Below are positions 33,567-40,514 of a stretch of 64,000 nt of DNA, piece after piece; position 1 is the first letter of the stretch, and each line of letters begins with the position of its first letter. Under the pieces are notes generated by a model. The model saw nothing but the letters and a program-made list of their open reading frames with translations, was not told where the DNA came from and did not search any database. The DNA is taken from contig NZ_JBAJHU010000007.1 of the NCBI RefSeq assembly GCF_036867415.1, forward strand, positions 133,425 to 197,424, given 5' to 3'. Source of the stretch: Rossellomorea sp036867415 (lineage in GTDB: Bacteria > Bacillota > Bacilli > Bacillales > Bacillaceae_B). The translations under genes were made by a program, and so were the position numbers.

Positions 33567-33872
33567 TCAATAGAAATACATATATCTCTTTCCGAATCCA
33601 TTAAATGGGCCCCCGCCTACAATCTGCCCTCCTATAAACCCTAATCCGAGTCCAATCAATCCAGCGCTTAACGGGTTTAAACCATACCCATATCCGAAAC
33701 CAGTGCCAGGACCTTGTATCGGCGGAGGGTATCCCTGAAATCCGAAACCGTATCCAGGAGGTCTTCCTGCGGGGCCATATTGAGGATATCCTCCTTGGTA
33801 TGGCTGATTTACAGCTGGGAATCCTTGGTTTTGATAAAGGTTTTTTCTATATAAATAATGTTTACAATTCAT
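33567..33872 (-). CDS. Gly/Tyr/Pro-rich small protein, spore-coat-like
   Basis: A 101-residue low-complexity protein: an N-terminal MNCKHYLYRKNLYQNQG, then repeats rich in Gly, Pro and Tyr, and a hydrophobic glycine-rich stretch (LGFIGGQIVGGG), ending in Tyr residues. Composition is typical of Bacillus spore coat or inner-coat proteins but no specific family is recognised. The ATG at 33872 has AGGAG eight bases upstream; a GTG at 33881 is less likely. Confidence 0.55.
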   Translation of the reverse strand: MNCKHYLYRKNLYQNQGFPAVNQPYQGGYPQYGPAGRPPGYGFGFQGYPPPIQGPGTGFGYGYGLNPLSAGLIGLGLGFIGGQIVGGGPFNGFGKRYMYFY

Positions 33873-33979
33873 AGCTGCCACTCCTCTTTATTAGCCTATT
33901 ATCAAAACTCGAATCCGGAAGGGCTTTTGACCAGTGCCAATAAGTTATTGGTTTATCCTGAAAATTGGAGAAAAAAAGA

Positions 33980-33999
33980 AGTCCAGAATAATCTGGACT
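33980..33999 (-). terminator. Terminator after ypuA
   Basis: AGTCCAGA and TCTGGACT form a perfect 8-bp stem with a 4-base loop; the minus strand continues TCTTTTTTTCTCC. It ends the DUF1002 gene 10 bases after its stop. Confidence 0.9.
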
Positions 34000-34009
34000 C
34001 ATTAAACAG

Positions 34010-34936
34010 TTATGCAAAAAGGTTCTTTATTGACTTAAATAAATCGGCTATCGCATCCAATAATCCCGTGAAGAAGTCAGATACCTTCTGACCGAAGCCT
34101 TCATCATTCACGATATCTTTGATGGTTGATTGTATGTCTTCAGTCAAATCCTGAAGCTGCTGTTGAACATTATCAAAGTCGATATCGAGTGACCTGATCT
34201 TGTCAAATAAATCAACAAGTAATTGTCGATCTTCAGGACTGAGTTTGATGTTCATGCTCTGAAGCTTTTCTTCTACAATTTTTTCTACTTCTTCTTTTGT
34301 TGCAGGATCCTGTTCTGAAATTTCCTTTTTGATTTCAGTCAAAAGTTCACTAACTTTTTCTTTGTCGATACCCGCATCCTCAGCAAGCTGGGTAGCTACA
34401 TTCAACTCTTCATTCGCTACTTCCATACGTACTGAATCCAGCTTTTCACCACTTACATCATATGCTTTATAGATTCCAGTCAAAGCTGAATGACCGCTTA
34501 CCTTCACAGGAGATGCAACCTCTACGTTTGCATTTTCCACCCCAGCCGTAAGCAAGGCATTTGCATACATTGATTCAGTTACTTCTGTAATCTTTTCAGG
34601 AGTGACAATTTCCACATTCAGCCCTTGGCCTTTTTCTTGCCTGGTTATTTTTGCTGAAGAAAACATTCTGGCATTTCTGTTTTCTCCCTCGATATATTTC
34701 ACAAGGTCTTCCCCTGTTGCTGTAAATTCTTCTACATCTTCATTTTCGTCAAGACCAAGTTGTTCCTGTACGCTCTTCTTTTGCTCCGCGGTGAGTGTTT
34801 CACCATAAACGACTATCGGAACTCCGAATTTTTCATTAATACTTTTTTTATCACTGTTGTTATCTGACGCCGCTGCCGGATGTGCTAAACCAATTAGCAA
34901 TAGACTGATCAGAACTAGACTAAATATCTTTTTCAT
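34010..34936 (-). CDS. ypuA: DUF1002 secreted protein (YpuA-like)
   Basis: A 308-residue exported protein. A clean signal peptide (KKIFSLVLISLLLIGLAHPAAA) is followed by a domain that begins VPIVVYGETLTAEQKKSVQEQLG and contains VTPEKITEVTESMYANALLTAG, the DUF1002 pattern. The C-terminal third is strongly helical and acidic and could be a coiled coil. Its function is unknown; in B. subtilis ypuA is induced by cell-wall stress. Start follows AAAGGAG. It is a single-gene unit with a terminator. Confidence 0.88.
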   Translation of the reverse strand: MKKIFSLVLISLLLIGLAHPAAASDNNSDKKSINEKFGVPIVVYGETLTAEQKKSVQEQLGLDENEDVEEFTATGEDLVKYIEGENRNARMFSSAKITRQEKGQGLNVEIVTPEKITEVTESMYANALLTAGVENANVEVASPVKVSGHSALTGIYKAYDVSGEKLDSVRMEVANEELNVATQLAEDAGIDKEKVSELLTEIKKEISEQDPATKEEVEKIVEEKLQSMNIKLSPEDRQLLVDLFDKIRSLDIDFDNVQQQLQDLTEDIQSTIKDIVNDEGFGQKVSDFFTGLLDAIADLFKSIKNLFA

Positions 34937-35165
34937 GTTGATTCTCCTTTTTTACTGCTGTCAAAGTTTATCCTATTACAGATAAACTTTTATCCATTGT
35001 ACAAGGCTATTCTTCCATAAGCATCCTTCTCAGGTCTTATTTTTTGTACAATGTAATAGACGTTTATAAAGAAAAAAAGTTTCAATCTTTTTCATTTCAT
35101 GTTTTTATAAGTAAATAACAGGTAGAATCCTCCTCCGTCTTTGTTTGAAATTCAACCAATAAAAA

Positions 35166-35215
35166 ATACCCCTCCAAAGCTTCGATAATGGATTAACGAA
35201 ACCGTAGACGGGTAT
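35166..35215 (-). terminator. Terminator of the persulfide operon
   Basis: On the minus strand ATACCC pairs with GGGTAT and an inner TTTCG..CGAA arm adds length; TTTTTTA follows. It lies just after the TauE/SafE gene. The outer arms resemble the CstR operator half-sites ATACC/GGTAT, perhaps by chance. Confidence 0.75.
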
Positions 35216-35226
35216 GTTGAAAACTC

Positions 35227-36003
35227 TTATAGGATATCAAGCCAAATCTTAAGGGCTGTGCCAAGGATTAATACTGCCAGAATAGTTTGCAGTAATTTCG
35301 TATTCATTTTCTTTCCTGATGCTGCACCCAGCGGAGATGCAATTAAACTTGCAACGACCATGATTAATGCAGGCGCATAATCTACTTGACCTGTAGTGAC
35401 CTTCCCTACAGTTGAACCGATAGAAGAGATCAAAGTAATAGCAAGAGAAGATGCTATAGTCATTTTAGTAGGGATTTTAAGCACAACAAGCATGATTGGT
35501 ACTAATAGGAATGCTCCTGCAGCACCAACGATCCCTGCTCCAACGCCGACGATTAATGACAATCCGGCCGCGAGCCATTTATTGAATGTAACATCCTCAA
35601 ACTTGATATCATCAATCCCTTTTTTCGGGATAAACATCATGATTGCAGCTGTTAATGCAAGAACGCCATATACAAGGTTTATTCCATCCTCGCTCATTGA
35701 ACTTGATTCATATCCACCGATAAAGCTTCCTACCAAGATGCTCACACCCATATAGGCGATGAGTGTCTTGTTTAAATATCCGCCTTTCCGATAGGCCCAT
35801 ACCCCTCCGAGTGTTGCAAAGAATACTTGGACTGCACTGATGCCAGATACTTCATGTGCGGAAAATGACGCCACTCCAAGGAACGGTGGAATATATAGAA
35901 GCATTGGATACTTGATTATACTGCCTCCGATCCCTACCATTCCGGAAATGTATGAACCCAAAAAGCCAACTAAAAAGATTGTTATGATAAATGCCAAATC
36001 CAT
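35227..36003 (-). CDS. TauE/SafE-type sulfite exporter
   Basis: A 258-residue membrane protein of the TauE/SafE (DUF81) family with about eight helices in two halves. Typical are FLGSYISGMVGIGGSIIKYP in the first half and GAGIVGAAGAFLLVPIMLVV in the second. It exports sulfite or other sulfur anions. It is the last gene of the CstR operon and in S. aureus the equivalent exporter removes sulfite or thiosulfate made from persulfides. It has a good GAGGAG before the ATG. Confidence 0.88.
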   Translation of the reverse strand: MDLAFIITIFLVGFLGSYISGMVGIGGSIIKYPMLLYIPPFLGVASFSAHEVSGISAVQVFFATLGGVWAYRKGGYLNKTLIAYMGVSILVGSFIGGYESSSMSEDGINLVYGVLALTAAIMMFIPKKGIDDIKFEDVTFNKWLAAGLSLIVGVGAGIVGAAGAFLLVPIMLVVLKIPTKMTIASSLAITLISSIGSTVGKVTTGQVDYAPALIMVVASLIASPLGAASGKKMNTKLLQTILAVLILGTALKIWLDIL

Positions 36004-36082
36004 CGTACAGCTCCTCCTTTACTGTTTAATGGGAACCAGATACAACTGGCCCCCATTTCTACATCATTTATTGAAACTCAGT

Positions 36083-37210
36083 TTATCGAACTGCACAACG
36101 ATTAGGTCCGATTTCCATTTCACGCTGTTTTTCTTCATCAGGAGTGAGTTTACCCATATTTGTCTCACGAATTTCTTTATATGCATTTGGCTGAGGAGGA
36201 AGATTTTCAGAAACTAATTTTCTGAATTCCCCTTCATCAGAAATATTGAGACCGTGGTTTTTCGCATATAGCGTACCGAGTTTATCTCCTACAGTACCAT
36301 CTTCATTTAATTCATCTATGATCATGAAGTGTGCAGGCAGAACGATCAGGTCCATAGATAAGTTCTTATAGCGTTTGTATAGACTTTCTCTTAAATCTGA
36401 TACCCAATCCTGTGCTTTTCCGGCCAGGTCTGGCCTTCCGATGCTGTCTACAAACAGGATATCTCCTGATAATAAATATTTCTCATCGATCACAAAAGAA
36501 GTAGATCCGATGGTGTGACCTGGAGAATATAAAGCATTGATATCGATTGTTGAGTTACCGATCGCCACTTTATTTCCATCTTCTAGTGCTGCATAGTCGA
36601 AAGTAACGTCTTCAGCATCTTTAGGTGGTAACCAATATGCTGCATTGGTCTCTTCTGCAATTCTACGACCGCCTGAAATGTGATCCGCGTGTAAATGCGT
36701 ATCAAAAATATTTGTAATGATTGCATTCTTTGCTTCTGCAAAATCGATAAAGATATCAGCCATGCGCGTTGCATCTATAATTGCTGCTTCACCATCAGAA
36801 ATAACCATGTAAGAAAGACAACCCTTACCTAGACGGACGAATTGATAAAGTTCACCGCCTCCCGTCAGGTCACCGACTTTCAATGGCTCAAGATGTTCAC
36901 TCCATGCCTTCATTCCGCCTTCTAAATAAGATGCATCTATCCCTGCGTCTGAAAGCATTTCTGCCACCATTACAGATGACCCTTCTTTCGCACATACAAC
37001 CAGGATATCCTTATCGCTTGGAAGCTTTTCTACTATTTCTTCCACTCCATCTAATAGATCGAAGTAAGGAATGTTCAGGTATTCAAAAGAATTCCCGTCA
37101 ATTTTCCACTCTTCAAACGCATCCGTGTTACGTACATCTAAGATAAACAACTCTTCTTTATTGATCACTTTTTGTGCTGTTTCTTTAGGACTCATAGCTT
37201 TAACTGACAT
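36083..37210 (-). CDS. Rhodanese-metallo-beta-lactamase fusion (persulfide dioxygenase-like)
   Basis: A 375-residue protein. Residues 1-110 are a rhodanese domain with active Cys in VVCAKEGSS. Residues 125-330 are a metallo-beta-lactamase with THLHADHISGGRR as the zinc or iron signature and SPGHTIGSTSFVID, SGDILFVDSIGRPDL and LPAHF as later ligands, fitting ETHE1/Blh-type persulfide dioxygenases. It would oxidise persulfides to sulfite. In S. aureus CstB carries the two domains in reverse order, so this is a domain-shuffled equivalent. Situated in the operon between the TauE exporter and the TusA-rhodanese gene. Confidence 0.88.
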   Translation of the reverse strand: MSVKAMSPKETAQKVINKEELFILDVRNTDAFEEWKIDGNSFEYLNIPYFDLLDGVEEIVEKLPSDKDILVVCAKEGSSVMVAEMLSDAGIDASYLEGGMKAWSEHLEPLKVGDLTGGGELYQFVRLGKGCLSYMVISDGEAAIIDATRMADIFIDFAEAKNAIITNIFDTHLHADHISGGRRIAEETNAAYWLPPKDAEDVTFDYAALEDGNKVAIGNSTIDINALYSPGHTIGSTSFVIDEKYLLSGDILFVDSIGRPDLAGKAQDWVSDLRESLYKRYKNLSMDLIVLPAHFMIIDELNEDGTVGDKLGTLYAKNHGLNISDEGEFRKLVSENLPPQPNAYKEIRETNMGKLTPDEEKQREMEIGPNRCAVR

Positions 37211-37244
37211 TATTTCTACCTCCCATGTTAATTTGCACTCATCT

Positions 37245-37814
37245 TTATTTAATGTCCGATTCTACGTCGCCTGACCATTCGCTCATCCCAGGGACAACGT
37301 TTATCACGTTGGTAAATCCTTTTGCAGTTAATAACTGTGCAGCCATGTCACTGCGGGTGCCAGTACGGCATACAACATAAATGTTCTTATCTTTCGTTAG
37401 TTCGTCAGCTTTCGTTTCTAATTCCCCAAGGGGAATAGACACTGCTCCGGGAATGTGTTTGAAAGCATATTCTGCTTTTTCACGGACATCAAGCACTAGC
37501 GTATTTTCATCCCGAAGCATAGTCTCCAATTCCTCATTATTCGTTACACCTTCATACTTTCGTTCAACCTGCTCTTCCCCGCTTGATTTACGAACGAAAT
37601 GCATTAAAATATCCCCTTCTTCAATTGTGCCAAGGTATTCATGCCCGGCGCTTGCTGCCCAAGCTTGCAGATCCGCTTTGGAACCTTTATCAGTTGCCTG
37701 AACCTCAATAACCTGACCTGCTTCAAGATTGTTTATGGCTTTCTTTGTTTTTACGATTGGCATCGGACAAGCTAATCCTTTTGCATCTAATACAACATTC
37801 ACTTCAATATTCAT
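37245..37814 (-). CDS. TusA domain fused to rhodanese (CstA-like sulfurtransferase)
   Basis: A 189-residue fusion. Residues 5-75 are a TusA domain with the persulfide Cys in GLACPMPIVKT. Residues 90-185 are a rhodanese with active Cys in VVCRTGTRSD. It carries sulfane sulfur from donors such as the DsrE protein to the dioxygenase. The TusA part is very similar to the separate 75-residue TusA two genes upstream (shared VLDAKGLACPMPIVKT), so one was duplicated. The CstA of S. aureus has a related multi-domain plan. An operator-like palindrome is 15 bases before its start. Confidence 0.88.
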   Translation of the reverse strand: MNIEVNVVLDAKGLACPMPIVKTKKAINNLEAGQVIEVQATDKGSKADLQAWAASAGHEYLGTIEEGDILMHFVRKSSGEEQVERKYEGVTNNEELETMLRDENTLVLDVREKAEYAFKHIPGAVSIPLGELETKADELTKDKNIYVVCRTGTRSDMAAQLLTAKGFTNVINVVPGMSEWSGDVESDIK

Positions 37815-37828
37815 TCAGAAACCTCCAA

Positions 37829-37844
37829 TTACCTCATAGGGTAT
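37829..37844. promoter_or_regulatory. CstR operator-like palindrome 4
   Basis: TTACC-TCATAG-GGTAT, one mismatch to ATACC-N6-GGTAT. It lies 15 bases before the start of the TusA-rhodanese gene. No clear -35 is seen; it could be a secondary operator or a roadblock. Confidence 0.5.
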
Positions 37845-37862
37845 ATTTTTCTTTAAAAAAAT

Positions 37863-38342
37863 TTATATGAATAAGTTTACATTCCCGTTTTCAGCATCCG
37901 CTAAGTAAGCAGCTACGCCTGCATATTCAATATCATCCATTATCTCATCTTTATGAAGCCCCAATAGATCCATTGTCATTGTACATGCAACCAGTTTTAC
38001 TTCCTGCTCTTTAGCCATGTCGATTAAATCTGGCAACGGCAATGCATTATGCTTTCTCATGACACCTTTCATCATTTTCGGTCCCATACCCGCAAAGTTC
38101 ATATTGGACAACCCTAATTTATCTGCTCCGCGCGGCATCATTTTACCGAACATTTTTTCCATGAAATTTTTCTTTACGGGTACCATTTTTTCTTTTCTTA
38201 GAGCATTTAGACCCCAGAACGTATGAAAAATCGTTACCTCGTGATCGTATGCTGATGCACCATTTGCAATGATATAAGCAGCCATTGCTTTATCGTATTC
38301 TCCGCTAAAGAGAATAATATTTGTTGTTTTTGTCTCAGACAT
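37863..38342 (-). CDS. DsrE/DsrF-like sulfur-carrier protein
   Basis: A 159-residue DsrE/F/H superfamily protein. It begins TNIILFSGEYDKAMAAYIIA, and the second half has EVKLVACTMTMDLLGLHKDE with the conserved Cys in VACTMTMD, the usual persulfide-bearing residue. These proteins accept sulfane sulfur and pass it to TusA. It is in the middle of the CstR operon, 50 bases after tusA and 48 before the TusA-rhodanese gene. Start has AAAAGGAGG. Confidence 0.85.
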   Translation of the reverse strand: MSETKTTNIILFSGEYDKAMAAYIIANGASAYDHEVTIFHTFWGLNALRKEKMVPVKKNFMEKMFGKMMPRGADKLGLSNMNFAGMGPKMMKGVMRKHNALPLPDLIDMAKEQEVKLVACTMTMDLLGLHKDEIMDDIEYAGVAAYLADAENGNVNLFI

Positions 38343-38358
38343 CTGTTTTCCTCCTTTT

Positions 38359-38374
38359 ATACAATAGGGGGTAT
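38359..38374. promoter_or_regulatory. CstR operator-like palindrome 3
   Basis: ATACA-ATAGGG-GGTAT, one mismatch to ATACC-N6-GGTAT. It sits in the 50-base gap between tusA and the DsrE-like gene, 17 bases before the start. Confidence 0.5.
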
Positions 38375-38392
38375 TACACCCTTTTAAAAAAT

Positions 38393-38620
38393 TTATCCTT
38401 TTTTAATCCAGAATGTAAATACATCGTTTTCTTCTTTAGACTGTACAAGTTCATGTCCAGTTGAGTTAGCCCAGGCAGTTAAATCACTTTTTGCACCCTT
38501 ATCTGTTGTTTGTACTTCCAAGATCTGTCCTGTCTCAATTTCCTTAATTGCTTTTCTTGTTTTTACAATCGGCATTGGACATGCTAATCCTTTTGCATCT
38601 AGTACTTTAGCTGCGTTCAT
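38393..38620 (-). CDS. tusA: TusA family sulfurtransferase
   Basis: A 75-residue single TusA (SirA-like) domain with the Cys-Pro motif GLACPMPIVKTRKAIKEIETG. It carries persulfide sulfur on that Cys. It is nearly a copy of the TusA half of the fusion two genes downstream. It is the second gene of the operon behind cstR. AGGAGG is upstream of the ATG, and an operator-promoter element (38650-38691) precedes it. Confidence 0.9.
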   Translation of the reverse strand: MNAAKVLDAKGLACPMPIVKTRKAIKEIETGQILEVQTTDKGAKSDLTAWANSTGHELVQSKEENDVFTFWIKKG

Positions 38621-38649
38621 TCATAATTCCTCCTACTAATTGTTTTTAA

Positions 38650-38691
38650 ATACCTTTACGGGTATGTTAAATGATAAAAAAAAGTTGTCAA
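38650..38691 (-). promoter_or_regulatory. Promoter with CstR operator-like palindrome 2, before tusA
   Basis: The palindrome ATACC-TTTACG-GGTAT is at 38650-38665. On the minus strand a perfect TTGACA (38691-38686), 16 bases and TAACAT (38669-38664) form a promoter whose -10 overlaps the palindrome's edge. A repressor on this site would block polymerase. This suggests a separate regulated promoter for the tusA-onward genes. Confidence 0.65.
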
Positions 38692-38700
38692 CTCATTTTA

Positions 38701-38961
38701 TTATCTGCTTTTCACTAACAAGTTCACTGCTTCTTTCACAAGTTCTTCTGTATTTTCTCCTGCTTCAAGTGAATCTCTTACGCATTCAACAAGATTTAAA
38801 CTTACAACCAATCCTGCCGAACGATCAAGAGCTGTTTTAGCGGCTGAAAGCTGTGAAATCACATTTTTACAATCTTCACCTTGCTCCATCATTCGTAAGA
38901 TTCCCCGAAGCTGTCCTTCAACCCGTTTTATTCGATTTTTCACTTGAATATTGTATTCCAT
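38701..38961 (-). CDS. cstR: CstR persulfide-sensing repressor (CsoR family)
   Basis: An 86-residue four-helix CsoR-family protein. It has two cysteines at the sulfur-sensing positions, in QGEDCKNVIS and NLVECVRDS. The copper-sensor CsoR has a His four residues before the second Cys (H-x-x-x-C); here that residue is Asn (NLVEC), as in the persulfide sensor CstR. Persulfides link the two cysteines and release DNA. It is the first gene of the sulfide-detoxification operon and has its own promoter with an operator in the spacer. GGGAGG precedes the ATG. Confidence 0.9.
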   Translation of the reverse strand: MEYNIQVKNRIKRVEGQLRGILRMMEQGEDCKNVISQLSAAKTALDRSAGLVVSLNLVECVRDSLEAGENTEELVKEAVNLLVKSR

Positions 38962-39015
38962 AATGATTCCTCCCAGTACATGGCTTTTTGCATTGTATTT
39001 CCTGCTACATCCACT

Positions 39016-39044
39016 ACAATATACCCCTAAAGGTATTTAGTCAA
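39016..39044 (-). promoter_or_regulatory. cstR promoter with CstR operator-like palindrome 1 in its spacer
   Basis: On the minus strand TTGACT (39044-39039), 17 bases, TATTGT (39021-39016). The perfect palindrome ATACC-CCTAAA-GGTAT (39021-39036) fills the spacer between -35 and -10. Bound repressor would exclude RNA polymerase, giving autoregulation of cstR. Confidence 0.7.
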
Positions 39045-39082
39045 GCAATTCAACCAAGATAATTGCTTTCATGCAAAAAAAG

Positions 39083-39105
39083 TCCGGAAGAGCTCCTCCT
39101 CCGGA
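39083..39105 (-). terminator. Terminator after arsA
   Basis: TCCGGA repeats as a hairpin (39083-39088 with 39100-39105) with a GA/TC extension; the minus strand continues CTTTTTTTGC. It ends the ArsA transcript and separates it from the cstR promoter. Confidence 0.8.
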
Positions 39106-39139
39106 TCACAAGTCTTTCTCCCTTTACTTTGATTAAAAC

Positions 39140-40090
39140 TTATACGGTATTTGCCAACTCTTTCTGTAGATGCTGAACGAATTTTTCAAGGTGATCGACT
39201 GAGCATACATCTTCTTCCAATAAAGGAATTTCGAATAAGGTCTGTTCTTTAAACTTTCTCTTTATCAACTGCAGGTAACCTTTTTCCTGTTCTTTTCTTT
39301 TCTCCAGGAATTGTCCGTCTGCAGAGAGAGGAAGAACTTTATTCACTATCAGACCTTTTATCTTCAACTCATGTTTATTCATCATTTCTATTGCTTTTTC
39401 CGTTTCAAGAATGGGGAGCCTTTCAGGAATTAAAACAAATATAAAACCTGTTATTGATGAATCTAAAAGGATAGAACGTACACTTGCAAACTTGTCTCTT
39501 CTATTCTGCAGAACATCATAAATCGGATCTTCCACCGGTTCTCCATCATTTAACAATTGAGAGTAATTCTTATTAGTTTTCTTCCTTCTTTCAAGCATAC
39601 CGTCCATCCAGATACCCATCAGTTCTGGAAGCGAAAGCAGCCGGATTGTATGTCCTGTCGGTGCTGTGTCAAAAATTATTTTATCAAATTCTTCTTTTTC
39701 GTCTAAAATAACAGACACAATCCGATCGAACAATGCTGCTTCTTCCGCGCCAGGTGCAGATGCAGCCATATCGATTTGACGATGAACCTCATTGATCATT
39801 GCCGGCTTGACCATCCCTTTTAAATTGTTCTTAACTCCTTTGATATATTGACGCGTTTCGATTTCAGGATTGATTTCTAGTCCCCACAAATGCTTAAGTA
39901 AAGGTGTTTTTTTCTCGCCGATTTTCTTATGAAAAATATCACCTAGATTGTGAGCGGGATCTGTAGAGATAATGAGTGTCTTCAAACCACTTTTTGCAAA
40001 CATCACTGCTAATGCAGAAGCGGAGGTGGACTTTCCAACTCCTCCCTTTCCCCCTACAAAAAGAATAGTCTGGTTAAGGATCTCGTTCAT
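39140..40090 (-). CDS. ArsA/Get3-family ATPase
   Basis: A 316-residue ATPase with the deviant P-loop GGKGGVGKSTSASALAV, the switch I STDPAHNLGDIF, and switch II DTAPTGHTIRLLSLPE. This is the ArsA/GET3 family. Arsenic resistance is unlikely: no arsenite channel or ArsR is adjacent, and the protein is one domain only. It is transcribed with a CC-ended small protein and a CstA transporter, a linkage I recall from actinobacteria and Firmicutes, suggesting a chaperone-like or assembly role. Start follows AAAGGGG at some distance. Confidence 0.8.
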   Translation of the reverse strand: MNEILNQTILFVGGKGGVGKSTSASALAVMFAKSGLKTLIISTDPAHNLGDIFHKKIGEKKTPLLKHLWGLEINPEIETRQYIKGVKNNLKGMVKPAMINEVHRQIDMAASAPGAEEAALFDRIVSVILDEKEEFDKIIFDTAPTGHTIRLLSLPELMGIWMDGMLERRKKTNKNYSQLLNDGEPVEDPIYDVLQNRRDKFASVRSILLDSSITGFIFVLIPERLPILETEKAIEMMNKHELKIKGLIVNKVLPLSADGQFLEKRKEQEKGYLQLIKRKFKEQTLFEIPLLEEDVCSVDHLEKFVQHLQKELANTV

Positions 40091-40115
40091 TTAGCTTATC
40101 GCCCCTTTCCAAGCA

Positions 40116-40388
40116 TCAACAGCATCTGATTCCATCAAGCGGTGAATGGTCCATACCCATACGTAAATGCCAATCATGAAATTTCTCAATCATATATGGA
40201 TACAGTTCCAATGTGTAGTAAAAAACCGGATTTGGAAGCCCGAGCATATCAGAATAGAGAAGTAAAAAGAACAAGTCATCTTCATCTCTCAGTTCCCTGG
40301 CAATTTCTGTTTTATGGGGATGCTTGATAATCTCGTCATAAAGATTGATGATTCGTTTGAATTTTTCTTTCATTGTTGAATCAATCAA
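40116..40388 (-). CDS. Cory-CC-star-type small protein
   Basis: A 90-residue cytosolic, mostly helical protein ending in the vicinal pair Cys-Cys (GIRCC). The centre has DEDDLFFLLLYSDMLGLPNP and FHDWHLRMGMDHSPLDG. The shape and operon match the family named cory-CC-star (recall, not searched). The terminal CC could bind metal or act as a redox or persulfide acceptor. It starts with TTG four bases after GGGAGGGTG. It lies between CstA and the ArsA ATPase on the same strand. Confidence 0.6.
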   Translation of the reverse strand: MIDSTMKEKFKRIINLYDEIIKHPHKTEIARELRDEDDLFFLLLYSDMLGLPNPVFYYTLELYPYMIEKFHDWHLRMGMDHSPLDGIRCC

Positions 40389-40514
40389 TAGGCACCCTCC
40401 CTAAAAAATTTCACCATATAATGGTATACCAACCCTAGAGTTCACAAATTCATGCCACTTCAGTAACTCTTTCGGTTATTTAACTTTGTTTAAAAGGACT
40501 CCCTGTTCATTTAG

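Noticed and set aside
35166..35215. Fifth CstR operator at the ATACCC...GGGTAT arms after the exporter gene
   Set aside because: The arms are 38 bases apart and form a terminator stem with a T-run, unlike the compact 16-base palindromes.
39140..40090. Arsenic-resistance operon
   Set aside because: The ATPase is single-domain and no ArsR, ArsB or ArsC gene is adjacent.
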